This document shows, piece after piece, positions 8,855 through 16,985 of a stretch of 64,000 bases of DNA. The stretch's first letter is position 1. The number at the start of each line of letters is the position of its first letter. Where the stretch lies: contig NZ_JAAVIY010000003.1 in NCBI RefSeq assembly GCF_014748335.1, positions 1 through 64,000 on the forward strand. The letters are read 5' to 3'. This DNA is from Flavobacterium selenitireducens. Lineage in GTDB: Bacteria; Bacteroidota; Bacteroidia; Flavobacteriales; Flavobacteriaceae. Under the pieces are notes generated by a model, which saw only the letters and a list, made by a program, of their open reading frames with translations, was not told the origin of the DNA and made no database searches. Both the position numbers and the translations under genes were made by a program.

Positions 8855-8995
8855 GAGCAATTCCCGCTATCCGCTTTAGCTTTCTTAAAAAATAAAAGTT
8901 TGCACTAAAAACCGCCGGCTTCCGTTGTTCGCCGCGGCTTTAAGGCAAACTCTTTTATTTTTTGTCGAAAGGCTGCCGCTGCTATCGGGGCTAAG
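8854..8995 (-). repeat. Structured intergenic repeat element, copy B
   Basis: On the minus strand it reads AGCCCCGATAGCAGCGG, then GCGGCGAACAACGGAAGCCGGCG, then AGCGGATAGCGGGAATTGCTCC, the same order of blocks as copy A at 1898-2043. Plus-strand bases 8887-8903 (AAAAAATAAAAGTTTGC) pair with 8945-8963 with one 2-base bulge, closing a long stem around the central block. The element lies between convergent genes, and its end overlaps the TAG stop (8991-8993) of the hydrolase gene. Confidence 0.65.
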
Positions 8996-9878
8996 GCTGG
9001 TTGCCGGCATTCCAGATCGTTGAAATGACATTTCCGACAAGTTCGGGATCCTGGTTGTGGACGCCATGGCTGTAGCGCGGCAACAACATAAGAAAACCCT
9101 TCTGGTTATCTTCTATCATGTTCGAATAATGCCTGATACGCAATTCGTCGAATGCATCAAACCACGGTCGGGACTTAATTCCGAGTTTTACGGCCAGTTC
9201 TTCCTCGTGCTTTTCGACGTGTCTGTTGTAGGCGATCAAAACAGCGATAGGTTTTTTTCCGACAGGCGGCAAATCCCGGTACTCTCTGAAAAACTGCTTT
9301 CCCGTTTCCAGTTGCTGTTGCATTTCCGCCCGAACGCCTTTGGGCATATTGGGATCTGAAACCATGTCCGACAACATTTTGGGCCACAATTCACGGTATC
9401 CGATCGCACTTTTCGATTCGATCCGAGCGGTTTTATTTTCTGTTTCGGACAACATGAAATCGGTTGGGTCGATGAAAACCATTCCTGAAACTTCATCCTG
9501 AAATTTTGATTCGTAAAGCCGGATAAAAGCGCCACCCAGCGAATGCCCGACCAACAGGTACGGTGGCTTGATTTCCAACCCAGTTAAAATCTCGTGCAAA
9601 CGCGCAACGATATCCGAATCCGATTTTAAGGATTGATCTGTGTCGGATTGGCCCAAGCCGTTCCGATCATAAACGAAATAACTAGCGTTTTTTGGCAAAT
9701 ATTGAAAAACCGGCTCGAAATTTCCGCCTCCCATGCCCAAGCCGCTCTCAAAGACGATGATCGCATCGTTAGGTTCACGCTTCGGGTTTTCGATGAATTT
9801 GTAAGCGATTTTGGATTTGTTGACGGAAACGAATTTGGAACTGTTTTGAGCCGCGCCTAAAATCGGCAGCAGTACCAA
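8991..9878 (-). CDS. secreted alpha/beta hydrolase
   Basis: 295 residues counted from a TTG at 9878. Alpha/beta-hydrolase fold: nucleophile elbow GHSLGG (Ser113 in this numbering), oxyanion-type FESGLGMGG, DRNGLGQSD after strand 4, and a late His in the RYSHGVHNQ segment. Substrate unknown (ester or lactone likely). The start is odd. In frame upstream of the TTG are codons for TKSITLFLL and then a TAG stop, with no ATG or GTG, although the hydrophobic stretch through GAAQN looks like a signal peptide whose beginning lies before the TTG. Either an unusual start codon is used or the original ATG has been lost. The stop codon lies inside repeat copy B. Confidence 0.75.
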   Translation of the reverse strand: MVLLPILGAAQNSSKFVSVNKSKIAYKFIENPKREPNDAIIVFESGLGMGGGNFEPVFQYLPKNASYFVYDRNGLGQSDTDQSLKSDSDIVARLHEILTGLEIKPPYLLVGHSLGGAFIRLYESKFQDEVSGMVFIDPTDFMLSETENKTARIESKSAIGYRELWPKMLSDMVSDPNMPKGVRAEMQQQLETGKQFFREYRDLPPVGKKPIAVLIAYNRHVEKHEEELAVKLGIKSRPWFDAFDELRIRHYSNMIEDNQKGFLMLLPRYSHGVHNQDPELVGNVISTIWNAGNQP

Positions 9879-10064
9879 TAAAAATAATGTGATTGATTTC
9901 GTGTTTGTCTATTGATTGATGATGATTGAGGTAAAATATAAGATTTTCGAGCGACGGGAACTCAAATGAACTACGAACGGTCGGGACGCAGACGAACACT
10001 ATGGAATGCAGCGGAATAAAATCAACAAATGAACAAATCAGCAAATCAACAATCCCGAAAACGA

Positions 10065-10072
10065 TATATTTG
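10065..10072 (+). promoter_or_regulatory. -7 promoter box for the ALDH7-type dehydrogenase gene
   Basis: TATATTTG is a perfect TAnnTTTG, 16 bases before the ATG at 10089. It makes the longer frame from 10029 unlikely, since that start would precede the promoter. Confidence 0.65.
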
Positions 10073-10088
10073 CAAAAATTTATTCAAA

Positions 10089-11642
10089 ATGGAAACAGCC
10101 ATCGATAATTTCGGAATCAAGCAAGCCTTGGAACAACTCGGAATCAAAGACATAAACGACGGAACTTCTACCGGAAGCCGCAACTTCGCTTCGGGAGAAA
10201 TCCTCGAAAGCTATTCTCCGGTTGACGGGCAGCTCATCGCCAAGGTGCGTCAATCCACAAAAGAAGATTACGAAAACGCAATACAATCAGCTCAGGCGGC
10301 GTTCAAAACCTTTAGAATGATGCCGGCGCCACAACGCGGTGAAATCGTGCGCCAGTTCGGGCAAAAGTTGCGTGAGAATAAAGAAGCTTTGGGCAAACTC
10401 GTCTCTTACGAAATGGGGAAATCGCTTCAGGAAGGTTATGGGGAAGTACAGGAAATGATCGACATTTGCGACTTTGCCGTCGGATTGTCGCGACAACTGC
10501 ACGGTCTCACGATGCACTCCGAGCGTCCCGGCCACAGAATGTACGAACAATACCACTCGTTGGGAATCGTCGGGATCATCTCGGCATTCAACTTTCCCGT
10601 GGCGGTTTGGTCATGGAACACGGCATTGGCCTGGATTTGCGGTGATGTCTGCGTTTGGAAACCGTCCGAAAAGACACCGATCTGCGGAATCGCCTGCCAG
10701 AACATCATTGCCGAGGTGTTGAAAGAAAATAATCTCCCAGAGGGAATTTCATGTTTGGTCAACGGCGATTATACGATTGGCGAATTGATGTCCAAAGACA
10801 CGCGCGTTCCGTTGGTTTCGGCTACGGGATCGACGCGCATGGGTAAAATCGTCGCCAAGACGGTTGCCGAACGACTGGGGAAATCGCTTTTGGAACTCGG
10901 CGGAAACAACGCCATCATCGTCACACCTGACGCCGATATCAAAATGACGGTCATCGGAGCTGTTTTCGGAGCCGTCGGAACAGCCGGTCAGCGCTGTACG
11001 TCAACCCGACGACTGATCATCCACGAAAGCGTCTACGACCAAGTCAAAGATGCCATCGTGAAAGCTTACGGCCAACTGCGCATCGGGAATCCGCTCGACC
11101 AGAACAACCACGTTGGGCCGCTTATCGACACGGACGCCGTGAAAATGTATAGCGAGGCTTTGGAGAAAGTCAAGCAACAAGGCGGAAAGTTACTCATCGA
11201 AGGAGGCGTTCTTTCGGGAGCAGGTTACGAAAGCGGATGTTACGTAAAACCCGCGATCGCTGAAGCCGACAACGCTTACGAAATCGTCCAGCACGAAACG
11301 TTCGCCCCAATTTTGTACTTGCTTAAATATTCGGGCGAAGTCGAAAATGCGATCGATCTGCAAAACGGTGTTGCCCAGGGCTTGTCTTCTGCCATCATGA
11401 CGACAAACCTGCGTGAAGCCGAACGATTCTTGTCGGTCGCGGGCTCAGATTGTGGCATCGCGAATGTGAACATCGGAACTTCAGGAGCTGAAATCGGAGG
11501 CGCTTTCGGAGGCGAAAAAGAAACCGGAGGCGGGCGCGAATCAGGTTCCGATGCGTGGAAGGTTTACATGAGACGCCAGACGAACACGATCAATTACACC
11601 GATAAATTGCCATTGGCGCAAGGAATCAAATTCGACCTATAA
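10089..11642 (+). CDS. aldehyde dehydrogenase, ALDH7 (aminoadipate-semialdehyde / piperideine-6-carboxylate) type
   Basis: 517 residues. NAD(P)-dependent aldehyde dehydrogenase with catalytic Cys in GTAGQRCTSTRR, the general-base Glu in LLELGGNNAI, and the cofactor segment SATGSTRMG. The extended N-terminus, the ISAFNFPVAVWSWNTALA stretch and the long identity-rich core match the ALDH7 (antiquitin) family, whose members oxidise 2-aminoadipate semialdehyde in lysine breakdown. A broader semialdehyde substrate range is possible. The ATG at 10089 is preferred over 10029 because the promoter box lies between them. A small lipoprotein gene follows with its own promoter. Cytoplasmic, probably tetrameric. 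Confidence 0.88.
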   Translation: METAIDNFGIKQALEQLGIKDINDGTSTGSRNFASGEILESYSPVDGQLIAKVRQSTKEDYENAIQSAQAAFKTFRMMPAPQRGEIVRQFGQKLRENKEALGKLVSYEMGKSLQEGYGEVQEMIDICDFAVGLSRQLHGLTMHSERPGHRMYEQYHSLGIVGIISAFNFPVAVWSWNTALAWICGDVCVWKPSEKTPICGIACQNIIAEVLKENNLPEGISCLVNGDYTIGELMSKDTRVPLVSATGSTRMGKIVAKTVAERLGKSLLELGGNNAIIVTPDADIKMTVIGAVFGAVGTAGQRCTSTRRLIIHESVYDQVKDAIVKAYGQLRIGNPLDQNNHVGPLIDTDAVKMYSEALEKVKQQGGKLLIEGGVLSGAGYESGCYVKPAIAEADNAYEIVQHETFAPILYLLKYSGEVENAIDLQNGVAQGLSSAIMTTNLREAERFLSVAGSDCGIANVNIGTSGAEIGGAFGGEKETGGGRESGSDAWKVYMRRQTNTINYTDKLPLAQGIKFDL

Positions 11643-11645
11643 TCG

Positions 11646-11653
11646 TATATTTG
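11646..11653 (+). promoter_or_regulatory. -7 promoter box for the small lipoprotein gene
   Basis: TATATTTG, perfect TAnnTTTG, 16 bases before the ATG at 11670. Confidence 0.6.
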
Positions 11654-11669
11654 AACAAATCCGAACGAT

Positions 11670-12059
11670 ATGAAAAAGCTGATCTTGATCCTGTTTTGTT
11701 TCCCGTTGCTCATGGCCGCTACCTGCGAAGATGAGGACGACACACGCTTCCTCGACGATAATTGCACGGACGAGGTGGTCGCGGGACTCAATGTCAAGGT
11801 CAAGGATTTTTCGACCGGAGCCTATCTTTCGGACGGAGTTTCGGTAACGGCTCAGGATGGAGATTATTCCGAAGTGCTTGATTTGATACCGAGCAGCGAG
11901 CCTCCGACATTTTCGGGCGCGTGGGAAAGGCCGGGAACCTACACGATCATCGTGCAAAAATCCGGTTACGGTACGTTCCAGTCGAACGCATTTCCGGTAA
12001 CGCAGAATCCGTGTCACGTAAATCCGCGAGACTTCACGTTCGAGTTAACGCCATTATAA
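11670..12059 (+). CDS. small carboxypeptidase-regulatory-like lipoprotein
   Basis: 129 residues. Signal peptide with lipobox MAATC (Cys19) followed by the acidic EDEDD, as in surface-exposed Bacteroidota lipoproteins. The mature domain looks like a CarboxypepD_reg/Cna-B-like beta-sandwich: VKVKDFSTGAYLSDGVSVTA, an acidic loop, then PGTYTIIVQKSGYGTF and a final FTFELTPL strand. Two Cys (DDNCTDE and NPCHVN) could form a disulphide. Role unknown. Own promoter and terminator, so it is a single-gene unit. Confidence 0.7.
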   Translation: MKKLILILFCFPLLMAATCEDEDDTRFLDDNCTDEVVAGLNVKVKDFSTGAYLSDGVSVTAQDGDYSEVLDLIPSSEPPTFSGAWERPGTYTIIVQKSGYGTFQSNAFPVTQNPCHVNPRDFTFELTPL

Positions 12060-12080
12060 GCGCATAAAATCCCAAAATTA

Positions 12081-12130
12081 AAATCCCAAATTCCATTCGT
12101 TTTATCGCCGATGGGAGTTTGGGATTTTTT
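12081..12130 (+). terminator. Terminator after the small lipoprotein gene
   Basis: AAATCCCAAA (12081-12090) pairs with TTTGGGATTT (12118-12127), with a long loop and a T run. Confidence 0.65.
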
Positions 12131-12214
12131 GTGTTAAAAATTAGGCGGTCTGTGGCTTAGATGACTTTGACTAACGTCCGATGCGGCGCGTCCGAAGACC
12201 GATTCGTTCTGGTT

Positions 12215-12727
12215 TCAGAACCGGTATCCGATGCCGAACCCGACGCCAATTTCGACAGGCGTGTTGAATTCGTCGTTGACTTCTTCGCTGAAATTGCGTC
12301 CGACGGTAAAATATGGCCCAAACACGAATTTGTCGTTGATGTTCCATTTGTAACCGCCTCCGATCCCAACGATGAAACTGTCCATATCTACCTTCGGGCT
12401 GTCTTCGTATTTTTGGTAATCGCCTGTGCGTACCTGAATAAATGGCGAAATCTGGAAAGCGTCGTTGCGGTCGCCCGTGTAATAACTGTAGGCAATTTTG
12501 AAACTGTGGGTATCGAAGTCAGTCGCTTGTCGCCCGATGCGAAGGTTGTAGACGTCGTTGATAAGGAATTCCGACCCGATCGATTGGTGATTGTCGATCA
12601 GGTATTCATATCCGATTTCTGCCGAAGCATGTAAAATCGTGTTTCCGATATTCCATTTTATTTCGTGTTTCTGGGCCAATGCGGACGAGCCGATGACGGC
12701 AAGGCATGCAATAATCATTTTTCTCAT
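12215..12727 (-). CDS. small outer-membrane beta-barrel protein
   Basis: About 170 residues. The signal peptide MRKMIIACLAVIGSSALAQ starts at the ATG at 12727. The mature part alternates polar and hydrophobic residues with regular aromatic positions and ends in GFGIGYRF, a typical outer-membrane barrel C-terminus; eight strands would fit its size. A longer frame from 12787 would overlap the upstream phosphatase gene and hide the signal peptide, so it is rejected. The start lies 3 bases after the stop of the phosphatase gene, implying co-transcription. Specific function unknown. Confidence 0.75.
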   Translation of the reverse strand: MRKMIIACLAVIGSSALAQKHEIKWNIGNTILHASAEIGYEYLIDNHQSIGSEFLINDVYNLRIGRQATDFDTHSFKIAYSYYTGDRNDAFQISPFIQVRTGDYQKYEDSPKVDMDSFIVGIGGGYKWNINDKFVFGPYFTVGRNFSEEVNDEFNTPVEIGVGFGIGYRF

Positions 12728-12729
12728 AA

Positions 12730-13458
12730 TCATCTGTTTCTTCCGATTTCGTTCGGATATAAATCGGGCAAATTGTCGCTTTGCCAAACCTGTTTGCTAT
12801 CTATGTCAACAACCGAAAGTTTCCCTTTGAACGCCGCTCCGGTGTCAATGTTCCAAACGTTGGCGCGGTTTTGGGGCGTGTCGACGGCAATTCGCGTTAC
12901 CGGCGTATGCCCGATGTAGATCTCGTTATAAACCTTGAACCGTTTCGGATAGGCGGGATTCTCGATGTCCATATTAGGGTCTAATGCCAGGGCCGTTTCC
13001 CAAAGCGTGCGTTCCCAAAACAGCAACCTTGGGAAATATTCGTGGTCAACGCCGTGGAGGTTAGTAAAACCCGCATGTACGAAAAGGCGGTTTTGGCCGT
13101 CGATATAGTAATTCTGAAGCTGATTTAGGAAGGCAACGTGGATTTCTTTTGTCGATTCGGGAAGTACCGAATAAGCTAATATTGTCGCTTCCCCTCCGTG
13201 TTGGTGCCACAATTCATTTTCTTTTCCTTTGAGCCATTCCATGAGCAAATCATCGTGGTTGCCTCGCAGGAAAACGCATTCGTTGGTTTGCGACAGCGCC
13301 ATCAGATAGTCGAGCACTTGAGGCGACTCACTCCAACCGTCAACATAGTCGCCAAGAAAGATGAGCTTGTCATCAGGCGTGACTTCTGCGCGCTCGAAAA
13401 CTTGCTTTAAGGCGCGAAGCCCGCCGTGTATGTCTCCGATTGCAAGGGTTCTGTTCAT
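12730..13458 (-). CDS. PPP-family metallophosphoesterase (serine/threonine phosphatase or ApaH-like)
   Basis: 242 residues from the ATG at 13458. All signature blocks of the PPP phosphoesterases are present in order: GDIHGG near residue 8, GDYVDG, GNHD, a downstream HAG, and GHTP near the C-terminus. These residues bind two metal ions. Members dephosphorylate proteins or split diadenosine tetraphosphate; sequence alone does not decide between them. The upstream extension to 13542 has no family similarity and reads through the promoter region. Followed immediately by a beta-barrel gene. Cytoplasmic. Confidence 0.87.
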   Translation of the reverse strand: MNRTLAIGDIHGGLRALKQVFERAEVTPDDKLIFLGDYVDGWSESPQVLDYLMALSQTNECVFLRGNHDDLLMEWLKGKENELWHQHGGEATILAYSVLPESTKEIHVAFLNQLQNYYIDGQNRLFVHAGFTNLHGVDHEYFPRLLFWERTLWETALALDPNMDIENPAYPKRFKVYNEIYIGHTPVTRIAVDTPQNRANVWNIDTGAAFKGKLSVVDIDSKQVWQSDNLPDLYPNEIGRNR

Positions 13459-13535
13459 GTTGTTGTAAAAATACAGGATTCTGGTAATATGAAGTATTTT
13501 AAAATTATCCGATGAAGACGGCGCAACATAGGATT

Positions 13536-13560
13536 TTAACATTTTTTACAGAAAAACTGT
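13536..13560 (-). repeat. ACAG-CTGT/TTAA motif, copy 1
   Basis: On the minus strand it reads ACAGTTTTTCTGT followed by AAAAAATGTTAA. Related copies are at 16099-16123 and 53196-53220; all are intergenic. This copy lies between the divergent genes at 13458 and 13640. Confidence 0.5.
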
Positions 13561-13639
13561 AATTGCATGTTGATGGTTTTGCTCAATTTTACCATTCCGC
13601 GGAAACGATCAAATTATTTTAAACTTTAATTTTTAAGCC

Positions 13640-14056
13640 ATGAAAACTTTATTTTTCGCATTAATTGCCTCGTTATTTCTTTGTCCGTCTCTCGAAGCCC
13701 AAACCAAAACGGGCGCATCGGAAACGCAACGCATCGTTTTGAAGTTCGGCCGTGTTTCCAAAAACTGCGGCGGATTCGGTATCTGTAGATTCGAAATCGA
13801 TATTACGGTCGGTGAACTCATCGATGTTTTCAACGCCTTTAACCACAAAGGCCGTGTTACGCTCAACATTTCGGCCCAAAACATGGAGCGAAACAGGAAA
13901 AATTTCGCTAATAACGTGTTGCTCATCGAGGAAGATTTTACCGTTCCTGCAGCAACTGCCCGTGCGTTGGGATTGAGTTCGTACACGATCAAGAAAGGAA
14001 AATACCCGGTGGTATTCGATTCAGGCACGAACACCTATAATTGCACCTTTAATTAA
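13640..14056 (+). CDS. exported protein of unknown function
   Basis: 138 residues; not recognised. A clear signal peptide (MKTLFFALIASLFLCPSLEAQ) is followed by a ~115-residue domain with two nearby Cys (NCGGFGIC) and another at the C-terminal end (NTYNCTF). Predicted location is periplasm or outside. The gene is followed after 19 bases by another exported protein gene on the same strand, so they are probably co-expressed. Confidence 0.65.
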   Translation: MKTLFFALIASLFLCPSLEAQTKTGASETQRIVLKFGRVSKNCGGFGICRFEIDITVGELIDVFNAFNHKGRVTLNISAQNMERNRKNFANNVLLIEEDFTVPAATARALGLSSYTIKKGKYPVVFDSGTNTYNCTFN

Positions 14057-14075
14057 CCGCTAAAAGTCAGGGGAA

Positions 14076-14672
14076 ATGAAATACTGGATCGTTTCGATAT
14101 TGTTTATCTTTTCGTCTTGCGCGACGATGGCTAAGAAGATCAAAGGCGTCAAAAGTCCTCGATTAGAGTCTGCGCATTCTGTAAATGCGTATTTGCAACG
14201 AAACGCAATCGACACGACTGAAGTTTATGTGTTTAAGGATCTGATGGCATTCGCTACCGCTTCCCAGGCAAAATACCTAAGCTTCCCAAATGCCTATTTT
14301 TTCAATGCAGATGGTTTCGCGGTCGATTATCCCAGGACAACCGAGCATTGCAACGCCCAGGTAAACAGTTTTATCGCCGATCTCAGGAATTTCTCAAGCT
14401 GGCCCTCTGACAAAAACCGATTGATGAAAGACTTTACCGCATTTCTGGCTCCGGATTTCCAACCAAAACAGGCTGCCAATATTTCCGTGTTCATCACGTT
14501 TACCACATATGCCGGAAAGCTCAACCACGAAAAGGCTTTCGAATGGATCGCATTGCTGGAGACAGCAAAACAAAATGGTGTTTCGGTAAACTATTATCTG
14601 GTTAGTGGTGATTTTATGAGGAATTGGAATATTCCGGAATCGCTCAGGAAAAAATGGGGAATCAAAAACTAG
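14076..14672 (+). CDS. lipoprotein of unknown function
   Basis: 198 residues; not recognised. A short signal peptide ends in a lipobox-like FSSC (Cys15). The mature part is mixed alpha/beta with a conserved-looking FFNADGFAVDYP stretch and a C-terminal YYLVSGDFM segment, which has the look of a thioredoxin-like or NAD-independent small-molecule domain, but no motif is strong enough to assign. Convergent with the AlbA_2 gene, leaving only one base between stop codons and no terminator. Confidence 0.6.
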   Translation: MKYWIVSILFIFSSCATMAKKIKGVKSPRLESAHSVNAYLQRNAIDTTEVYVFKDLMAFATASQAKYLSFPNAYFFNADGFAVDYPRTTEHCNAQVNSFIADLRNFSSWPSDKNRLMKDFTAFLAPDFQPKQAANISVFITFTTYAGKLNHEKAFEWIALLETAKQNGVSVNYYLVSGDFMRNWNIPESLRKKWGIKN

Positions 14673-14673
14673 T

Positions 14674-15819
14674 TCAAATACGATCGTATTTCATCTTCCT
14701 CAAAACCCGCATCGCCTCCTTAAACGACAAGTATACGGCGGCGTTCGGATGGGCTTTGAGCAACAATTTCGCGTCGATGAGCTTCTGTTTCGCATCCTCG
14801 AAACCGTTTAGGTAACAAATCATCAACGTCGAAGACAGATTTTCCAAATCGCGCTGTTCACGCCCGGACAGCGCGATTGCTTTTTGCAGCTTGTCGATCA
14901 GAGCCAGGTTGGAATTGTAAATGTGGTGCAACATTTTGCGGTTGAACTGAGGCGGCTCGAACAAAAACCGCCGGTCGATATTGTAGTAGCCGTTGTCGTA
15001 AAACCGAATCGTTTGGGTTTCCAACGCATAATAACTCGTGCGGTCGTTCAATCCCAAGGGCACATATTCGGTAATGGTGAACGAGTCGTCGTCATATTCA
15101 ATCGTCACGTCGTCCAACGCGGAATAGAATAACTTGACCTGCTCGTTGATGAGTTCGATGTCCACTCGCGAAAAAAAAGTCCGGTCCCGTATCTTGCGCT
15201 TTGTTCCCGCCCAACAGATCACGAACAATTCTTTAAACACCTTGTATTTTGGAGAGATATCGCGATGTCGGTTCTGCATGAAATCCATCACGCCGTCAAG
15301 CGTATAACCAATGGAATTTCGGGAGCTGTTCTCGATGTCGATCACGGTTTGCGTATTGGCGAAACTTTTTTCAATTTCACCTTCAACAGGCATAGAGTTG
15401 CTGCCGACGCGCACGAACATGGCGTTCATCGGGATGACGTGTATGTTTTTTTTGAAATGAGAAGTTTTGGTCTTCGGCCGGATCGTGACCAGCCCGACGA
15501 CGCGATCTTTGGGCAAATTCGGAAAAGGCACGTTCTCATACTGAATCTTCGGCGGATTTTCCAAAAACGCATTCACGAGATTTTGGATGCGGCTGTCGTC
15601 AAAAAAATCGTCTCCCACGATCTGGTTGTCCTGATCTTCAACGCCAACTACGATATAGGAATTGTTGTTCGGGTTCGAGTTCGAAAGCGCGCAAATATGT
15701 TTGAGAAACTTCGCCTTGCCCTCCTTTGTATGCAAATTCAACTGCCGTTTCTTGTCATAGAAACTGCTTTCGTCGTTGTGTGCGAGCAAATTCTTGATTA
15801 GGAGGCGTTTGTTAATCAT
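14674..15819 (-). CDS. AlbA_2 (Schlafen-like) domain protein, putative nucleic-acid/ATP-binding
   Basis: 381 residues. The N-terminal ~130 residues resemble the Schlafen AlbA_2 domain: an acidic SFYDKKRQLNL entry, KAKFLKHICALSNS, then YIVVGVEDQDNQIVGDD and the VPFPNLPKDRVVGLVTI strand. Genome pipelines usually label such proteins 'ATP-binding protein'. The C-terminal ~230 residues are not recognised; they contain FAGTKR-like and VDIELINEQVKLFYSALDD segments. AlbA_2 proteins occur as transcription regulators, RNA-cutting enzymes and phage-defence parts; which applies here is unknown. No effector partner lies next to it. Confidence 0.65.
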   Translation of the reverse strand: MINKRLLIKNLLAHNDESSFYDKKRQLNLHTKEGKAKFLKHICALSNSNPNNNSYIVVGVEDQDNQIVGDDFFDDSRIQNLVNAFLENPPKIQYENVPFPNLPKDRVVGLVTIRPKTKTSHFKKNIHVIPMNAMFVRVGSNSMPVEGEIEKSFANTQTVIDIENSSRNSIGYTLDGVMDFMQNRHRDISPKYKVFKELFVICWAGTKRKIRDRTFFSRVDIELINEQVKLFYSALDDVTIEYDDDSFTITEYVPLGLNDRTSYYALETQTIRFYDNGYYNIDRRFLFEPPQFNRKMLHHIYNSNLALIDKLQKAIALSGREQRDLENLSSTLMICYLNGFEDAKQKLIDAKLLLKAHPNAAVYLSFKEAMRVLRKMKYDRI

Positions 15820-16031
15820 TCCGCAACTTAACGAATCTTACGTTTTGTTTGCGTTAAATCTATATGCGTATCCGATTTTAATTGTTTTTAGGGGGCGATT
15901 TGAAATGGCGCGATGGATGTCGAGGGCGAAGTAGATGACTTAAAAAATTGGCGATTTCGAAAGCGGGTTTAGCGTAAGTTGGGATGCAATGGAATTTGGT
16001 TTTCGATTCTTAGAAATTTTCTTTTTCCCCC

Positions 16032-16064
16032 AGATATAACATATTTCCAAAATATGTTATATCT
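16032..16064. repeat. 33-bp A+T-rich perfect palindrome
   Basis: AGATATAACATATTT (16032-16046), spacer CCA, then AAATATGTTATATCT (16050-16064): 15-bp arms without mismatch. No T run follows on either strand, so a simple terminator is unlikely; an operator or cruciform-forming site is possible. Confidence 0.75.
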
Positions 16065-16098
16065 CCCCAAAGTTAGACATTCCAACCCACATCCCCTT

Positions 16099-16123
16099 AC
16101 AGAAAATCTGTAAAAAATGTTAA
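16099..16123 (+). repeat. ACAG-CTGT/TTAA motif, copy 2
   Basis: ACAGAAAATCTGT followed by AAAAAATGTTAA; same family as 13536-13560 and 53196-53220. Confidence 0.5.
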
Positions 16124-16159
16124 GCTCGGACCTCAAAATCCGTAAGATATCGAAGTTGA

Positions 16160-16909
16160 TCACTTCCGATTCACGACCGTGGCGCTAGCCTGATCGGTCG
16201 GCAAAATTACCAAATCCGAGATGTTGATGTGATACGGTCGCGACACCACAAAATGGATCGTATCGGCGACGTCTTCCGGGGAAAGTGGCGTCAGACCTTT
16301 ATAAACGTTGGCTGCGCGATCTGTATCGCCTTTAAAGCGAACTTCGGAAAATTCCGTTTCCACCATTCCCGGATGTATCGCACCAACCTTTATCCCAAAC
16401 GGATTCAGGTCGATAAGCATGGATTTTGTCAACGCGTCGACGGCGTGTTTTGTCGCGCAATATACGTTTCCGTTGGCGTACACTTCCTTTCCGGCAATCG
16501 AGCCTATGTTGATAATATGCCCCTTTTTCCTGTCAACCATTCCAGGGATCACCGCCTTTGAAACATACAGCAGACCTTTTACGTTGATGTCGATCATTGC
16601 GTCCCAATCGTCGAGAGAGCCATTTTGTATAGGATCGAGTCCATGGGCGTTCCCGGCATTGTTGACCAGTACATCGATGTTGGAGAAGATTGGCGGAAGC
16701 GAAGCAATTGCGGCCGTTACCGATTGTTTATCGCTGACGTCAAAAAGCAAACTGTGAACTTCCGTTCGTTGGGAAAGTTCATCCTGCAATTCCGAAAGCC
16801 GGTCTTCACGGCGTCCGCAAATGATGACCTTGAAGCTGTTTTTGGCGAATATTCTGGCGCAGGCGCGACCGATGCCGCTGGTTGCTCCGGTGATCAGGAC
16901 TGTTTTCAT
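16160..16909 (-). CDS. short-chain dehydrogenase/reductase (SDR)
   Basis: 249 residues, classical SDR length. NAD(P)-binding GATSGIG at 8-14, NNAG at 83-86, and the catalytic set Asn109, Ser137, Tyr150 and Lys154 (YCATK). CGRREDRL after strand 2, with Arg residues, suggests NADP preference. Overall pattern resembles the YdfG / 3-hydroxy acid (allo-threonine) dehydrogenase group, but the substrate is uncertain. Lies downstream of the aldo/keto reductase gene on the same strand, 76 bases away, across degenerate heptamer repeats. Confidence 0.87.
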   Translation of the reverse strand: MKTVLITGATSGIGRACARIFAKNSFKVIICGRREDRLSELQDELSQRTEVHSLLFDVSDKQSVTAAIASLPPIFSNIDVLVNNAGNAHGLDPIQNGSLDDWDAMIDINVKGLLYVSKAVIPGMVDRKKGHIINIGSIAGKEVYANGNVYCATKHAVDALTKSMLIDLNPFGIKVGAIHPGMVETEFSEVRFKGDTDRAANVYKGLTPLSPEDVADTIHFVVSRPYHINISDLVILPTDQASATVVNRK

Positions 16910-16929
16910 TGTGTTGTAATTTTATTTAA

Positions 16930-16983
16930 GGTTCAAAGTGAAGTTAGTGGTTGAGAAACTCTAAACCTTAAACTTTAAACCAT
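16930..16983. repeat. heptamer repeat array (AAGGTTCAAAG / CTTTAAACC type), short
   Basis: Contains AAGGTTCAAAGTGAAGTT and, inverted, TAAACCTTAAACTTTAAACC. Same family as the arrays at 19037, 39817, 47587 and 53053. Confidence 0.5.
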
Positions 16984-16985
16984 TT

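Larger units (their letters stand above)
15820..16159. other. 340-base intergenic region with a palindrome and an ACAG-CTGT motif
   Basis: No supported gene; a 64-codon minus-strand frame has no signal or family feature. The region holds a 33-bp palindrome (16032-16064) and motif copy 2 (16099-16123). It lies between two minus-strand genes, downstream of the SDR gene and upstream of the AlbA_2 gene. Confidence 0.6.
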
